A stretch of DNA of 43,575 nucleotides from Ilumatobacteraceae bacterium (lineage in GTDB: Bacteria > Actinomycetota > Acidimicrobiia > Acidimicrobiales > Ilumatobacteraceae), in contig SHUT01000014.1 of the NCBI GenBank assembly GCA_009691255.1, positions 1 through 43,575 of the forward strand. The letters are read 5' to 3'. This document shows positions 19,066 to 26,291 of this stretch, in pieces. A program made the translations under genes and the position numbers. The notes beneath the pieces were generated by a model. That model did no database searches. It had not been told where the DNA came from and was given only the letters and a program-made list of their open reading frames with translations. Positions within the stretch are counted from its first letter, which is position 1. Every line of letters begins with the position of its first letter.

Positions 19066-19193
19066 AACACCGGCCCTTGGCAGTTTCCCAGACAGCATAT
19101 GCCCCCGGGATTTCTCCCCAGAATGGGCGCGATGACAGCGGGCGGAGTTAAAGCTGCGCACCGTACCATCCGGGAAACTGCCAAAGACCGGTG
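19066..19193 (-). ncRNA. Structured rsmH leader RNA, possible counterpart of the mraW RNA motif
   Basis: Positions 19068-19089 and 19172-19193 form a 22-bp inverted repeat around 82 bases. In the minus-strand transcript all 22 positions pair, because the only two departures from perfection are G-U wobbles. On the plus strand the same sites would be C-A mismatches, which argues for selection on the RNA. Inside are a CCCA-TTC-TGGG hairpin and a possible CAGC/GCTG stem, giving a branched fold. The descending arm contains the AAGGG used by rsmH, and the stem ends 2 bases before its GTG. A conserved mraW RNA motif upstream of mraW has been described for Actinobacteria; identity with it is inferred from position and cannot be proven here. 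Confidence 0.6.
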
Positions 19194-19241
19194 TCTTTGA
19201 CGTGATTGTTGCATGCAAGAATTCATTCCGCACATCGCGTA

Positions 19242-19658
19242 TCACTTGCTGTCTCCAGCAATTTGCTGTGTGCCTGCATCAGTGATGCGTTCGTGTCTTG
19301 TGGGGTCCCAGATCTCGACTCGGTCAAATGAGCCAGCAACAATCACTTTTGAGTTAAGTGATAGTCCGGCGTAATCACGTAATTTTTCTTCGATATTGAT
19401 TCGACCCTGCGCATCAATAGACACTTCAACGGTGTTGGCAGCTAGTGCTCGTTGTTGATTACGATCAATTTCTCCTGAACGAACTTTGTTTAACGTCTCT
19501 TGTACAACTTGCTCAAATGCGTCAGCCGTCAATACATCAATGCACTTGTCTTGGCCAAAGGCCAAGTAACAACGAGGCTCTAGACGAGGTCGAAAAGCAG
19601 CAGGCAGAGCAAGCCGACCCTTGGGGTCTAACTGCCGCTCATGGACTCCTACAAACAC
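19242..19658 (-). CDS. mraZ: Transcriptional regulator MraZ
   Basis: DNA-binding protein with two SpoVT/AbrB-like domains that represses or tunes the dcw operon. With the GTG at 19658 it starts FVGVHERQLDPKGRLALPAAF, the exact family N-terminus, and the second domain repeats the pattern as VEVSIDAQGRINIEEKLR. Length is then 138 residues. GGAG lies 5 bases upstream of this GTG. The frame is open for 34 more codons, but these run through the leader hairpin and promoter and resemble no MraZ. First gene of the dcw cluster; a repeat array fitting its own operator covers the promoter. Confidence 0.94.
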   Translation of the reverse strand: MFVGVHERQLDPKGRLALPAAFRPRLEPRCYLAFGQDKCIDVLTADAFEQVVQETLNKVRSGEIDRNQQRALAANTVEVSIDAQGRINIEEKLRDYAGLSLNSKVIVAGSFDRVEIWDPTRHERITDAGTQQIAGDSK

Positions 19659-19674
19659 GACTACTCCGCTCCCT

Positions 19675-19693
19675 GGAAGCGAGGACCGCTTCC
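19675..19693 (-). promoter_or_regulatory. Hairpin in the mraZ leader
   Basis: A perfect 7-bp stem (GGAAGCG with CGCTTCC) with a 5-base loop lies in the predicted mraZ 5' leader. AGGGAGCGGAG, the ribosome binding region, follows immediately on the minus strand. No T-run is present, so it is unlikely to be a terminator. A role in translation or message stability is inference. Confidence 0.5.
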
Positions 19694-19704
19694 CTCCGCC
19701 CGTT

Positions 19705-19733
19705 ACATTATCCCCACTAACCCCCACTGTCAA
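19705..19733 (-). promoter_or_regulatory. Predicted promoter of mraZ and the dcw cluster
   Basis: A consensus TTGACA (-35) lies at 19728-19733 on the minus strand. Downstream are GATAAT at 19707-19712 (15-base spacer, five of six consensus bases) and, overlapping it, TAATGT at 19705-19710 (17-base spacer). Transcription would start near 19700, giving a leader of about 40 bases. The spacer consists of two copies of the repeat described below. Confidence 0.7.
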
Positions 19734-19770
19734 CCACCAAACCCCTTTTTTAACCACCAACCCCCATCCC
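19708..19770 (-). repeat. Six-unit 10-bp direct repeat array, probable MraZ operator
   Basis: Read on the minus strand in steps of exactly ten bases, units begin at 19767 (ATGGGG), 19757 (GTGGTT), 19747 (AAGGGG), 19737 (GTGGTT), 19727 (GTGGGG) and 19717 (GTGGGG). MraZ operators known from other bacteria are direct repeats of a TGGG-type core spaced one helical turn apart, usually three or four. The -35 lies between units 4 and 5 and the -10 overlaps the edge of unit 6, so occupancy would block the promoter. The first and third-to-last units are imperfect. Binding by MraZ is inferred. Confidence 0.7.
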
Positions 19771-19877
19771 TCTTTTGACGGGAGGATGCCATCCGTTGGT
19801 GCTCAAATAACCCAACCGCTTAGTTTCTGGCAGACCCGAGCAGGGTCGTGCTGGGGTGCTGGATCGACGGGGTGCGG

Positions 19878-20549
19878 TCAGCCCAGATGAGCAGCGAGTG
19901 CCATTAATACATCGCCTGGTTCACAATTAACCTCGGCCACGTCTAACGAGCAAAGAGCATCTTGAACCTCTTGACTCACAAAAAGATGTGCGTATTCTTG
20001 GGGACGCCATTGGCGATACAACACGCACTGAAATCTCGCACCATCACGATTGCGACGCTGGCTGATGCCAATAACTTTGCGACCAGCAGAGAGCACTTCT
20101 CCGCTAGCCATGCCAGCAAAACACACTGATCGCGAAACGACAGGCTTCAATATTGGTGCTGAATACACGTCGAGATCAAGAACCCCAAATTGCTGCAAGA
20201 CTTCGCTCCACACATGGCCAAGCCAGAGTGCGCTTCTTGAAACATCATCTACCCAATGAGCATCTTTGCGCGTGATGACAACGTCAATCCATACAGTTGA
20301 TTCGGAATCGAGATACACTGCGCCGCCGCCACTTCGGCGTCGAACAACATCGATCTTTTCTTGACGTGCACGATCGGTATCAACGTCTGACTCATCTTGA
20401 GCAGACCCCAGCACGAGCGCAGCATCAGTTGGCCGACACAGCCATACACCCCGCCTCCACTCCAAATCATTTGCATGGAATTGGCGTGCAGTGCCGACGT
20501 AGTCGTTGACAGCCCAAGCATCGGGGTTCGAGGCTAAATGACTAGACAC
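19878..20549 (-). CDS. Lipoate-protein ligase A family protein
   Basis: Biotin/lipoate A/B ligase-fold protein of 223 residues. The substrate-binding loop is RRRSGGGAVYLD at residues 70-81 and the catalytic lysine is K158 in AGRKVIGISQRR. Members either attach free lipoate using ATP (LplA) or transfer octanoyl groups (LipM/LipL). The sequence alone does not separate these, and no separate C-terminal accessory domain is present. Start is GTG. HNH ends 17 bases upstream; 219 bases separate it from the mraZ start, holding the dcw promoter region. Targets would be E2 subunits and GcvH, which are not in this window. Confidence 0.8.
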   Translation of the reverse strand: MSSHLASNPDAWAVNDYVGTARQFHANDLEWRRGVWLCRPTDAALVLGSAQDESDVDTDRARQEKIDVVRRRSGGGAVYLDSESTVWIDVVITRKDAHWVDDVSRSALWLGHVWSEVLQQFGVLDLDVYSAPILKPVVSRSVCFAGMASGEVLSAGRKVIGISQRRNRDGARFQCVLYRQWRPQEYAHLFVSQEVQDALCSLDVAEVNCEPGDVLMALAAHLG

Positions 20550-20566
20550 GCTTCAGTCTTGCCCAG

Positions 20567-21064
20567 TTAACTTGCTTGCGCCAAATACGGCTTCCATTCT
20601 TCAGGCACCGAACCCACAGAAAAAGTTATCCATGCTGTCTCAAGAGGCACGAGCGGAATCGTGCGTAGCTTCATCCCTGCTTCATCGGGAGTGCGATCTC
20701 TTTTATGGAGATTGCAAGAGCGGCAAGCAGCCGTCACGTTTTCCCAAATATGTTCCCCACCCCGTGATCGGGGATGAACATGGTCAATACTGTCGGCGGG
20801 ACCACCGCAATACGCACACTTGTGATTGTCACGGGCCAAGATTGCCCGGCGGGACAAGGCAGCATGGCGATGATACGGAACCTTCACCACATATCTGAGC
20901 TTGATCACGAGTGGCGTGGGTACTTGCAGTTTCTCTGCATGCATCACTGACCCATCGTCTTCGACGATGTCGGCTTTATCGCACAGCACTAGACAAATAG
21001 CGCGTTGACACGACACGACGCTCAGCGGTTCGTACGTTGCATTAAGTACGAGCGCGCTTTTCAT
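20567..21064 (-). CDS. HNH endonuclease family protein
   Basis: Protein of 165 residues with an N-terminal block (LVLNATYEPLSVVSCQRA) and a C-terminal HNH nuclease domain. Two zinc-binding CxxC pairs are at C83/C86 and C114/C117. The catalytic DHVHPRSRGG is at 94-103, the Asn at 109 (ENV) and the final His at 120. This exact architecture is widespread as a single-copy housekeeping gene in Actinobacteria and Cyanobacteria and is not associated with a mobile element here. Its physiological substrate is not established. It starts 59 bases downstream of the small protein at 21124-21411. Confidence 0.88.
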   Translation of the reverse strand: MKSALVLNATYEPLSVVSCQRAICLVLCDKADIVEDDGSVMHAEKLQVPTPLVIKLRYVVKVPYHRHAALSRRAILARDNHKCAYCGGPADSIDHVHPRSRGGEHIWENVTAACRSCNLHKRDRTPDEAGMKLRTIPLVPLETAWITFSVGSVPEEWKPYLAQAS

Positions 21065-21123
21065 GCGAACCTACCGTCTCGCCCGTCTGCATTGCGTCGC
21101 ACAAACTACCCGTGATACTCGCA

Positions 21124-21411
21124 TCATCGTGTTCGGTTCCAGTCGCGACACCACTCTAAATAGTGCACTACGTCTTGGGGCTGTGGCCTACGAACTTGAG
21201 TGGCGGGGTCTCCGCCATATTGCGTCACCAAACGAAAATCCAAGTAATCCACCCCAGGAAGTGGCAAGAACGGCGCTCGTCTGTACCAACCCGTGGGCGC
21301 AAGTCTAAATACTTGACTAATTGCGGTAGCCCACAACATGGGGCGACGAACAACCCACAGCACTACAGACGTTGACAGAACGTTACGTTGACTTTGCCGG
21401 CCACCCTCCAT
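21124..21411 (-). CDS. Conserved small protein of unknown function
   Basis: I do not recognise a named family for this 95-residue protein. It has a weakly hydrophobic stretch at residues about 14-34 (TSVVLWVVRRPMLWATAISQ), then an aromatic and proline-rich centre (APTGWYRRAPFLPLPGVDYLDFR) and an acidic-aromatic end (DVVHYLEWCRDWNRTR). The ATG is 2 bases after the acyl-CoA dehydrogenase stop, so the pair is probably cotranscribed. The regular motif pattern, close packing and lack of a competing frame support a real gene. I recall similar proteins in other Actinobacteria, but cannot verify it here. Confidence 0.7.
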   Translation of the reverse strand: MEGGRQSQRNVLSTSVVLWVVRRPMLWATAISQVFRLAPTGWYRRAPFLPLPGVDYLDFRLVTQYGGDPATQVRRPQPQDVVHYLEWCRDWNRTR

Positions 21412-21413
21412 GA

Positions 21414-22631
21414 TTAGACCCGTGGCTCCTTTGGAAGACCAAGAACCATTTCGCCAATAATGTTGCGTTGAATTTGTGACGAACCCGCATAGATCGTTCC
21501 GGCACGTGCGTTAAGAAAAGTTCCGACCCAACTATTGCTCGTATTTGCAGCACCTTCGTCATCTGTCTGAAAAGCACTCGATGGTTTGCGACCAGTTGGC
21601 ACCAAAGCCTCAAGTCCCAAAATGTCGACGGCAAGTTCTGTGACGACTTTGTGATACTCGCTCCAGTACAACTTGAAAATTGCACCGTCCGGACCAGGAT
21701 GATGACCTGCCAAGAACTTGGTCAGTGTTCTCATTCCCAAAAACCGCATCACTTGCACGCGCGAGTAGCAAGAAGCTAAACGCTGACGAATCACTGGATG
21801 AGATGAAAGTCCTCGTTCTTTTGCCAAGAGACACAGACGATCTATTTCTCCCTGAAAGCGAATAGGTAGCGTGGCTGCAGCTTCGCCACGCTCATATCCA
21901 AGCAATGTCATGGCCACTGCCCAACCATTATTAACGCCGCCCACAACATTGTCTTTAGGGCACTTGGCATCTGTATAGAAAACTTCGTTGAATTCGCTGT
22001 CGCCAGAGATCATTCGAATTGGACGTACTTCGATTCCGGGTTGGCGCATGTCAACAAGCAAGAAACTTATTCCTTTGTGTCGTGGTGCATCGGCGTCGGT
22101 GCGCACAAGCGTAAAGATGTGATCGGCAAGATGTCCTGCACTGGTCCAAATCTTTTGACCATTAAGAAGCCACTCATCGCCGTCTAGTACTCCGCGCAAA
22201 CCAATATTGCTCAGATCTGAACCAGCATTTGGCTCGCTATAACCCTGACACCAAATATCGGCTCCAGACAAAATTCGTGGCAAGTAATATTGCTTTTGTT
22301 CTTCTGTTCCCCACTGCAACAAAGTGTTCCCCAGCATTGAGATACTGAAGGTGTCGTTTGGTGCGCCTGTTGGAACTCCGGCTTGTGCAAACTCCTCGGC
22401 AACAATCACCTGCTCTAGCGCCGACAACCCGCCGCCGCCATATGCAACTGGCCAACCAGGCGCCAGATATCCAGAACTCGCCAATGTTGCGCGCCACTCA
22501 CCCACGAACGACACCAAGTCATCACCATCCAACGCGCCAATTCCCTTCCATGAAGTGGGGAGTTTCTCGGCCAAGAAAGCACGAACCTTCTCGCGGTACG
22601 ACTCGGCTTCTGGGCTATAGGCGGGATGCAT
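21414..22631 (-). CDS. Acyl-CoA dehydrogenase family protein
   Basis: FAD flavoprotein catalysing alpha-beta dehydrogenation of an acyl-CoA thioester. The N-terminal helical domain includes PGWPVAYGGGGLSALEQVIV. The middle beta domain has the flavin/substrate block WCQGYSEPNAGSDLSNI and a second one, LNGQKIWTSAGHLADHIFTLVRTD. The C-terminal domain ends with AGTIYAGSSQIQRNIIGEMVLGLP. Length 405 is typical. Chain length or ring substrate cannot be inferred; this branch occurs in fatty acid, steroid and branched-chain degradation. The start overlaps the end of the upstream ROK gene by 17 bases. Confidence 0.93.
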   Translation of the reverse strand: MHPAYSPEAESYREKVRAFLAEKLPTSWKGIGALDGDDLVSFVGEWRATLASSGYLAPGWPVAYGGGGLSALEQVIVAEEFAQAGVPTGAPNDTFSISMLGNTLLQWGTEEQKQYYLPRILSGADIWCQGYSEPNAGSDLSNIGLRGVLDGDEWLLNGQKIWTSAGHLADHIFTLVRTDADAPRHKGISFLLVDMRQPGIEVRPIRMISGDSEFNEVFYTDAKCPKDNVVGGVNNGWAVAMTLLGYERGEAAATLPIRFQGEIDRLCLLAKERGLSSHPVIRQRLASCYSRVQVMRFLGMRTLTKFLAGHHPGPDGAIFKLYWSEYHKVVTELAVDILGLEALVPTGRKPSSAFQTDDEGAANTSNSWVGTFLNARAGTIYAGSSQIQRNIIGEMVLGLPKEPRV

Positions 22632-23520
22632 GCTCTACAGAGTACTTGGCAAGTGCTGCTGCACCTACGAGTGGGGCAAGACTTCTGTCCGCCACAGCAG
22701 AAATTGTGAGGTCTTTCAAAAAAGAGAGCCCTGCATGCTGGCGCGCACTTGCCTGCGCTGCTTCTAAAAATTCTTTGCCAAAACCGAGCGCTACCGAACC
22801 GCCAACAGTGACATCCGTGAGGTCCATCATGGCCGCCACACTGGCAATTGCTTGACCGAGCAGCGTGCCCGCCACAACACGCGTATGCACGTTTGCCGTC
22901 GATGCAGCCGCACCAATTGCACGCTCGATTGCAGGTCCGCTGATGTGAGCTTCAAGACATCCCCTCGCACCACACGCACACATGTTGCCATTTTCTTGCA
23001 CAATCACATGGCCAATATGCCCAGCGTTTCCGGTACGACCCATCATCAATTTTCCGCCTGCCATTACTCCGGCTCCAACTCCGGTTGACACCAAAACTGA
23101 CATCATGACCGCAGGCACCGCGGCAGCATTTTGCTCCCGACTCCAGTGTTCTGCCAGCACAAGTGCCTTAGCATCATTTTCAAGAATGACATCAAGTGCA
23201 GTCAGTTGTTGCATCGCTTGAACTAAAGAAAAATTGCGCCAGTCAGGGATATGTAACGGCGAGACAACACCGTCCTCCACGCGCATTGGTCCGCCACAGC
23301 CCACGCCGCAAGAAAGTAAACTTATGCCGTTTCGTGCACTCCACTTCAGCGCATTAGCCACCTGTTCAGCCAGTGAGCCCCACACATTTATTGGGGGCGT
23401 CAATATCCTAGATTCATACAGCACTGTTCGCATTGTGCTGACTACTCCAACAGAAATTTTTGTGCCCCCAATGTCAACTGCTAGGTATGCATCTACATTT
23501 GATGCAGTGCCGACAGACAC
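22615..23520 (-). CDS. ROK family sugar kinase
   Basis: Cytoplasmic ATP-dependent sugar kinase-fold protein of 301 residues. The phosphate-binding N-terminus is AVDIGGTKISVGVV (residues 14-27), the catalytic aspartate block is ILENDAKALVLAEH, and SVLVSTGVGAGVMAGG follows. The ROK zinc motif is CACGARGCLE near residue 180. It has no helix-turn-helix domain, so it is an enzyme rather than a NagC-type repressor; glucose, N-acetylglucosamine or N-acetylmannosamine are possible substrates. The GTG start has GGAG 8 bases upstream, and that GGAG overlaps the stop of the DUF3040 gene. A second ROK kinase is at 27741-28601. Confidence 0.9.
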   Translation of the reverse strand: MSVGTASNVDAYLAVDIGGTKISVGVVSTMRTVLYESRILTPPINVWGSLAEQVANALKWSARNGISLLSCGVGCGGPMRVEDGVVSPLHIPDWRNFSLVQAMQQLTALDVILENDAKALVLAEHWSREQNAAAVPAVMMSVLVSTGVGAGVMAGGKLMMGRTGNAGHIGHVIVQENGNMCACGARGCLEAHISGPAIERAIGAAASTANVHTRVVAGTLLGQAIASVAAMMDLTDVTVGGSVALGFGKEFLEAAQASARQHAGLSFLKDLTISAVADRSLAPLVGAAALAKYSVEHASRL

Positions 23521-23525
23521 GATTG

Positions 23526-23876
23526 CTACTCCCTAGGGAAACGGTCGCGTATTTTTTGCGCCGCTTGACGCGGGCCACGCAATGACTGAGCAATGTCTTG
23601 TACGCCAGCCTTGCCCATCAGACGAACTTGTCGTTCAATTGACAACGCACTCACCAACATGATCATGAATCCAGCAAATGACACGACGTAGTGAATCTGC
23701 AGCGACAACACCATCACCAACAACCCAGCGACAACACCCAAGATTGCCCATCTCACTGTCTTGGCGGAGTGTCGATAAAGGCCAGATGAAGAGACAGCCT
23801 GAGCAAAGCGCTCATCAGTTTCAAGTTGTTCTTCGATTCCGCGCAGGATGCGTTGTTCTTCGTCTGAAAGTGGCAC
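23526..23876 (-). CDS. DUF3040 membrane protein
   Basis: Small actinobacterial membrane protein. With the GTG at 23876 it begins PLSDEEQRILRGIEEQLETDERFAQ after the initiator, the family hallmark. Two membrane helices follow at about residues 43-58 and 62-80, and a basic cytoplasmic end (RGPRQAAQKIRDRFP). Family function is unknown. The frame continues upstream to another GTG at 23900, which would add eight residues that are not part of the family. Its neighbour upstream is dinB, which is typical in Actinobacteria, but a terminator lies between them. Confidence 0.85.
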   Translation of the reverse strand: MPLSDEEQRILRGIEEQLETDERFAQAVSSSGLYRHSAKTVRWAILGVVAGLLVMVLSLQIHYVVSFAGFMIMLVSALSIERQVRLMGKAGVQDIAQSLRGPRQAAQKIRDRFPRE

Positions 23877-23914
23877 CTGTCTAGTGTTCCACCTCTTCAC
23901 GCATTACGCAACGC

Positions 23915-23938
23915 AAAAACCTAGTTGTTTCAACCAAG
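23915..23938 (-). terminator. Rho-independent terminator of dinB
   Basis: On the minus strand CTTGGTTG-AAA-CAACTAGG forms an 8-bp stem with two G-T wobbles and a 3-base loop, followed at once by TTTTT. The stop codon of dinB lies inside the stem-loop, so termination occurs right at the end of the coding region. Confidence 0.65.
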
Positions 23939-25186
23939 TTCATCTGGACCATAAGGGGAATCCCCTGGCGCTGTGCGATCTGACAGCGCACTTGCTGGTC
24001 TGATGGCCTCGCGACCATATCGGCTCACGATCTCGTCGATGGCCTCGTTCGTGGCAGACCACTGTTGTTCTACTTCTTCGACCGAATCGTCATCATCGTT
24101 AAACAGACGGGCCGGACTTGCTGGTTCTCCCAATTTTTGAGCATGCACACCTAATAACCGCACACCTTGTGTGGTGTCAATTGTGGCGAGCAAGGGCAAA
24201 AGTGCTGCGACAAATGCAGGACCAGTCGTGATCGGACTACGCGGCGTCACAGAACGCGTGATGGTCTGAAAATCGGAAAACTTAACTTTCAAAAGAACAG
24301 TTCCAGCAGCAACTCCCGCGCGGCGCACTCGCCTAGCTACTGCCTCAGATAATCGCACTATCTCGTCTCGCAACTCTTGTGCCGTTACAAGGTCGACAGA
24401 AAAAGTTTCTTCATGACCGATTGATTTGGCAATACGGTCTGGCTCAACTGGTCGGTCGTCATCAGCACGACAAAGGGCAAACAGATGCGAGCCGTGGGAC
24501 ATTCCAAGCGTTGCCTGGAGGTCGCTCTCTTGCAACGCAGCCAAGTCTCCAACAGTCCTAATACCGATGCTTTGTAACTTCTTGAGAGTGACAGGACCAA
24601 CCCCCCACAACGCTCGCACCGGAAGCGGATGTAGAAATTCGAGTTCTGCATCTACCTCAACGCGATACACCTGGTAGCCAGGCTCAATTCCTTTGGCGGT
24701 GACCTGGGGCTTGGCAAAGTCTGAGGCAAGTTTTGCTAAGAACTTATTTCTGGCCAGACCGACACTGCACGCCAGTCCCAATTCATTCTGCACTCGTGCC
24801 CTTATCATCCATGCAAGGTCTACAGCACTCCCCAAAAGTTTTTCTGAACCAGTCACGTCAAGAAATGCTTCATCAACTGAAATAGGTTCTACTAACGGCG
24901 TGAACGACATAAAAATATCATGTAGTTGATGGCTTATCTCTTGGTACAACGAATGATTAGCGGGCAAGAAAACTGCCTGCGGGCATAGTTGGCGTGCTTG
25001 CGAGGATGACATTGCCGAGTGCACCCCAAAACGCCTAGCTTCGTACGACGCTGCCGCCACCACACCGCGTCCTGCTGTGCCACCGACCACCACTGGTTGT
25101 CCCAATAGATCTGGGCGTCGCAACAACTCCACGGATACGAAGAATGCATCCATGTCAACATGCAAGATGGAGCGAGAAGTAGACAC
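23930..25186 (-). CDS. dinB: DNA polymerase IV (Y-family translesion polymerase)
   Basis: Error-prone polymerase that bypasses lesions. The N-terminal catalytic block is LHVDMDAFFVSVELLRRPDL, with catalytic aspartates at about 11 and 13. The second catalytic block is PISVDEAFLDVTGS. The thumb contains the helix-hairpin-helix LPVRALWGVGPVTLKKLQSIGI, and the little-finger domain begins near KSIGHEETFS. I chose the GTG at 25186 (418 residues), which gives the usual short N-terminus. The open frame extends 20 codons further, into the divergent gene at 25210. The C-terminus has an acidic tail (DDDDSVEEVEQQ). No LexA-type box is obvious in the 23 bases separating the two starts. Confidence 0.94.
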   Translation of the reverse strand: MSTSRSILHVDMDAFFVSVELLRRPDLLGQPVVVGGTAGRGVVAAASYEARRFGVHSAMSSSQARQLCPQAVFLPANHSLYQEISHQLHDIFMSFTPLVEPISVDEAFLDVTGSEKLLGSAVDLAWMIRARVQNELGLACSVGLARNKFLAKLASDFAKPQVTAKGIEPGYQVYRVEVDAELEFLHPLPVRALWGVGPVTLKKLQSIGIRTVGDLAALQESDLQATLGMSHGSHLFALCRADDDRPVEPDRIAKSIGHEETFSVDLVTAQELRDEIVRLSEAVARRVRRAGVAAGTVLLKVKFSDFQTITRSVTPRSPITTGPAFVAALLPLLATIDTTQGVRLLGVHAQKLGEPASPARLFNDDDDSVEEVEQQWSATNEAIDEIVSRYGREAIRPASALSDRTAPGDSPYGPDELG

Positions 25187-25209
25187 GTCAACTATTACGC
25201 TAATCCAAC

Positions 25210-25494
25210 ATGGAGCCAGACACCCCCGACACGACTCTCTCGGCAATTCCGTCGCGGCTTTCTCGCGCCCTGGCGTTTGTGGCGATTTGCATTGGCGGTC
25301 TCTCTGGCGGTCTCATTGGCTATGCCGTCGTAGACCTGCAATGTTCTGGAGACTGCTCTTTGCCTCTTGGCCTTGGGATTCTGGCCGGAGCAATCCTTTG
25401 TGCGGGCGGAACAGCCATCGTGTCAGTGCTGGTTCTGCGCGCCCAAGGAGAATGGCGTGAACTTCATGACTCCCCCAAGAAAAGATTTGGTTAG
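25210..25494 (+). CDS. Small membrane protein of unknown function
   Basis: I do not recognise a named family. The 94-residue product has a short polar N-terminus and two membrane helices at about residues 18-42 and 51-76. A DLQCSGDCSLP loop between them has two cysteines that could form a disulfide if the loop faces outside. A charged end (QGEWRELHDSPKKRFG) follows. It begins 23 bases from the divergent dinB start and ends 5 bases before the inositol-monophosphatase gene, which suggests cotranscription with the latter. Codon pattern and packing support a real gene. Confidence 0.75.
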   Translation: MEPDTPDTTLSAIPSRLSRALAFVAICIGGLSGGLIGYAVVDLQCSGDCSLPLGLGILAGAILCAGGTAIVSVLVLRAQGEWRELHDSPKKRFG

Positions 25495-25499
25495 GCCAC

Positions 25500-26285
25500 A
25501 TGTTATTTGAACAAGACTTGCTAGAACTCGCCGTCTCTCTTGCACATGCTGCCGGAGACATGGCGCTCGCCGGACGCAAACAAGGTCTCCAAAACATAGT
25601 TACAAAATCCACGGCCACCGACATGGTGACTGAGTTTGATAAGGCATGTGAGGTGTTGATCACTGACGGAATCCGCCGTGCCAGACCTTCCGACGGAATC
25701 GTTGGAGAAGAAGGTGCGCGCCAAGAGTCTGCATCAGGAATCACTTGGCACATTGACCCCATTGACGGGACAACAAACTTTTTCTTTGACCTACCAACAT
25801 GGGCTGTATCAATTGCTGCAGTAGATCATGACGGAAGTCTCGTCGGCGTCGTTTATATCCCAGCACTAAACGAAACATTTACCGCTATCCGTCACCAGGG
25901 AGCATTCCTGAATGGACAACCCATCTCCGTGCGAAAAAATCCGTTGCTGAGTGATGCACTGGTCTGCACAGGATTTAGTTACTCCGCCCAAAAACGCGTT
26001 GTACAGGCACAGCGCATTCCGATTATTATTGAACAGGTTCGCGATCTTCGCCGCTTTGGTGCCGCGGCAATTGATCTGTGTTTCGTTGCCTGCGGACGCT
26101 TCGATGCCTACTTTGAAGAAAATCTTATGTCGTGGGATCTTGCTGCTGGTCAACTCATTGCCACCGAAGCCGGCGCAATCGTCACCGACTTCTCGGGCAA
26201 CACAGTTCATCCGTCTGAAGTGCTTGCCAGCCAACCTCACATACACCACGAACTAAGTGCCCTTATTTTACGAGCAAGTAAATAG
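25500..26285 (+). CDS. Inositol monophosphatase family protein
   Basis: Mg-dependent sugar-phosphatase fold of 261 residues. Metal-binding residues are visible in VGEEGA (E70-E71) and DPIDGTTNF (residues 86-94), and the C-terminal motif is WDLAAGQLIATEAGA near 211. The family includes inositol-1-phosphatase (SuhB), histidinol-phosphatase (HisN) and fructose-bisphosphatase-like enzymes; the sequence alone does not choose among them. In an organism with a PimB-like enzyme nearby (29573-30694), supply of free inositol for phosphatidylinositol mannosides is a reasonable guess. It is followed after 6 bases by glpK. Confidence 0.9.
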   Translation: MLFEQDLLELAVSLAHAAGDMALAGRKQGLQNIVTKSTATDMVTEFDKACEVLITDGIRRARPSDGIVGEEGARQESASGITWHIDPIDGTTNFFFDLPTWAVSIAAVDHDGSLVGVVYIPALNETFTAIRHQGAFLNGQPISVRKNPLLSDALVCTGFSYSAQKRVVQAQRIPIIIEQVRDLRRFGAAAIDLCFVACGRFDAYFEENLMSWDLAAGQLIATEAGAIVTDFSGNTVHPSEVLASQPHIHHELSALILRASK

Positions 26286-26291
26286 CAACCC

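Noticed and set aside
19068-19193. Interpretation of the 22-bp inverted repeat as a miniature transposable element
   Set aside because: No target-site duplication is seen, and both imperfections preserve pairing only in the sense RNA, which favours a structured leader.
19066-19245. Longer RsmH frame starting at a GTG overlapping the mraZ stop
   Set aside because: The added residues are not RsmH-like, and the DNA is better explained by the structured leader with a good binding site for the GTG at 19065.
19659-19760. Longer MraZ frame
   Set aside because: It would run back through the leader hairpin and the promoter. The MraZ fold starts at the GTG at 19658.
19831-19848. GACCC/GGGTC hairpin after the lipoate ligase gene
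   Set aside because: Short stem, no T-run, and not distinguishable from chance.
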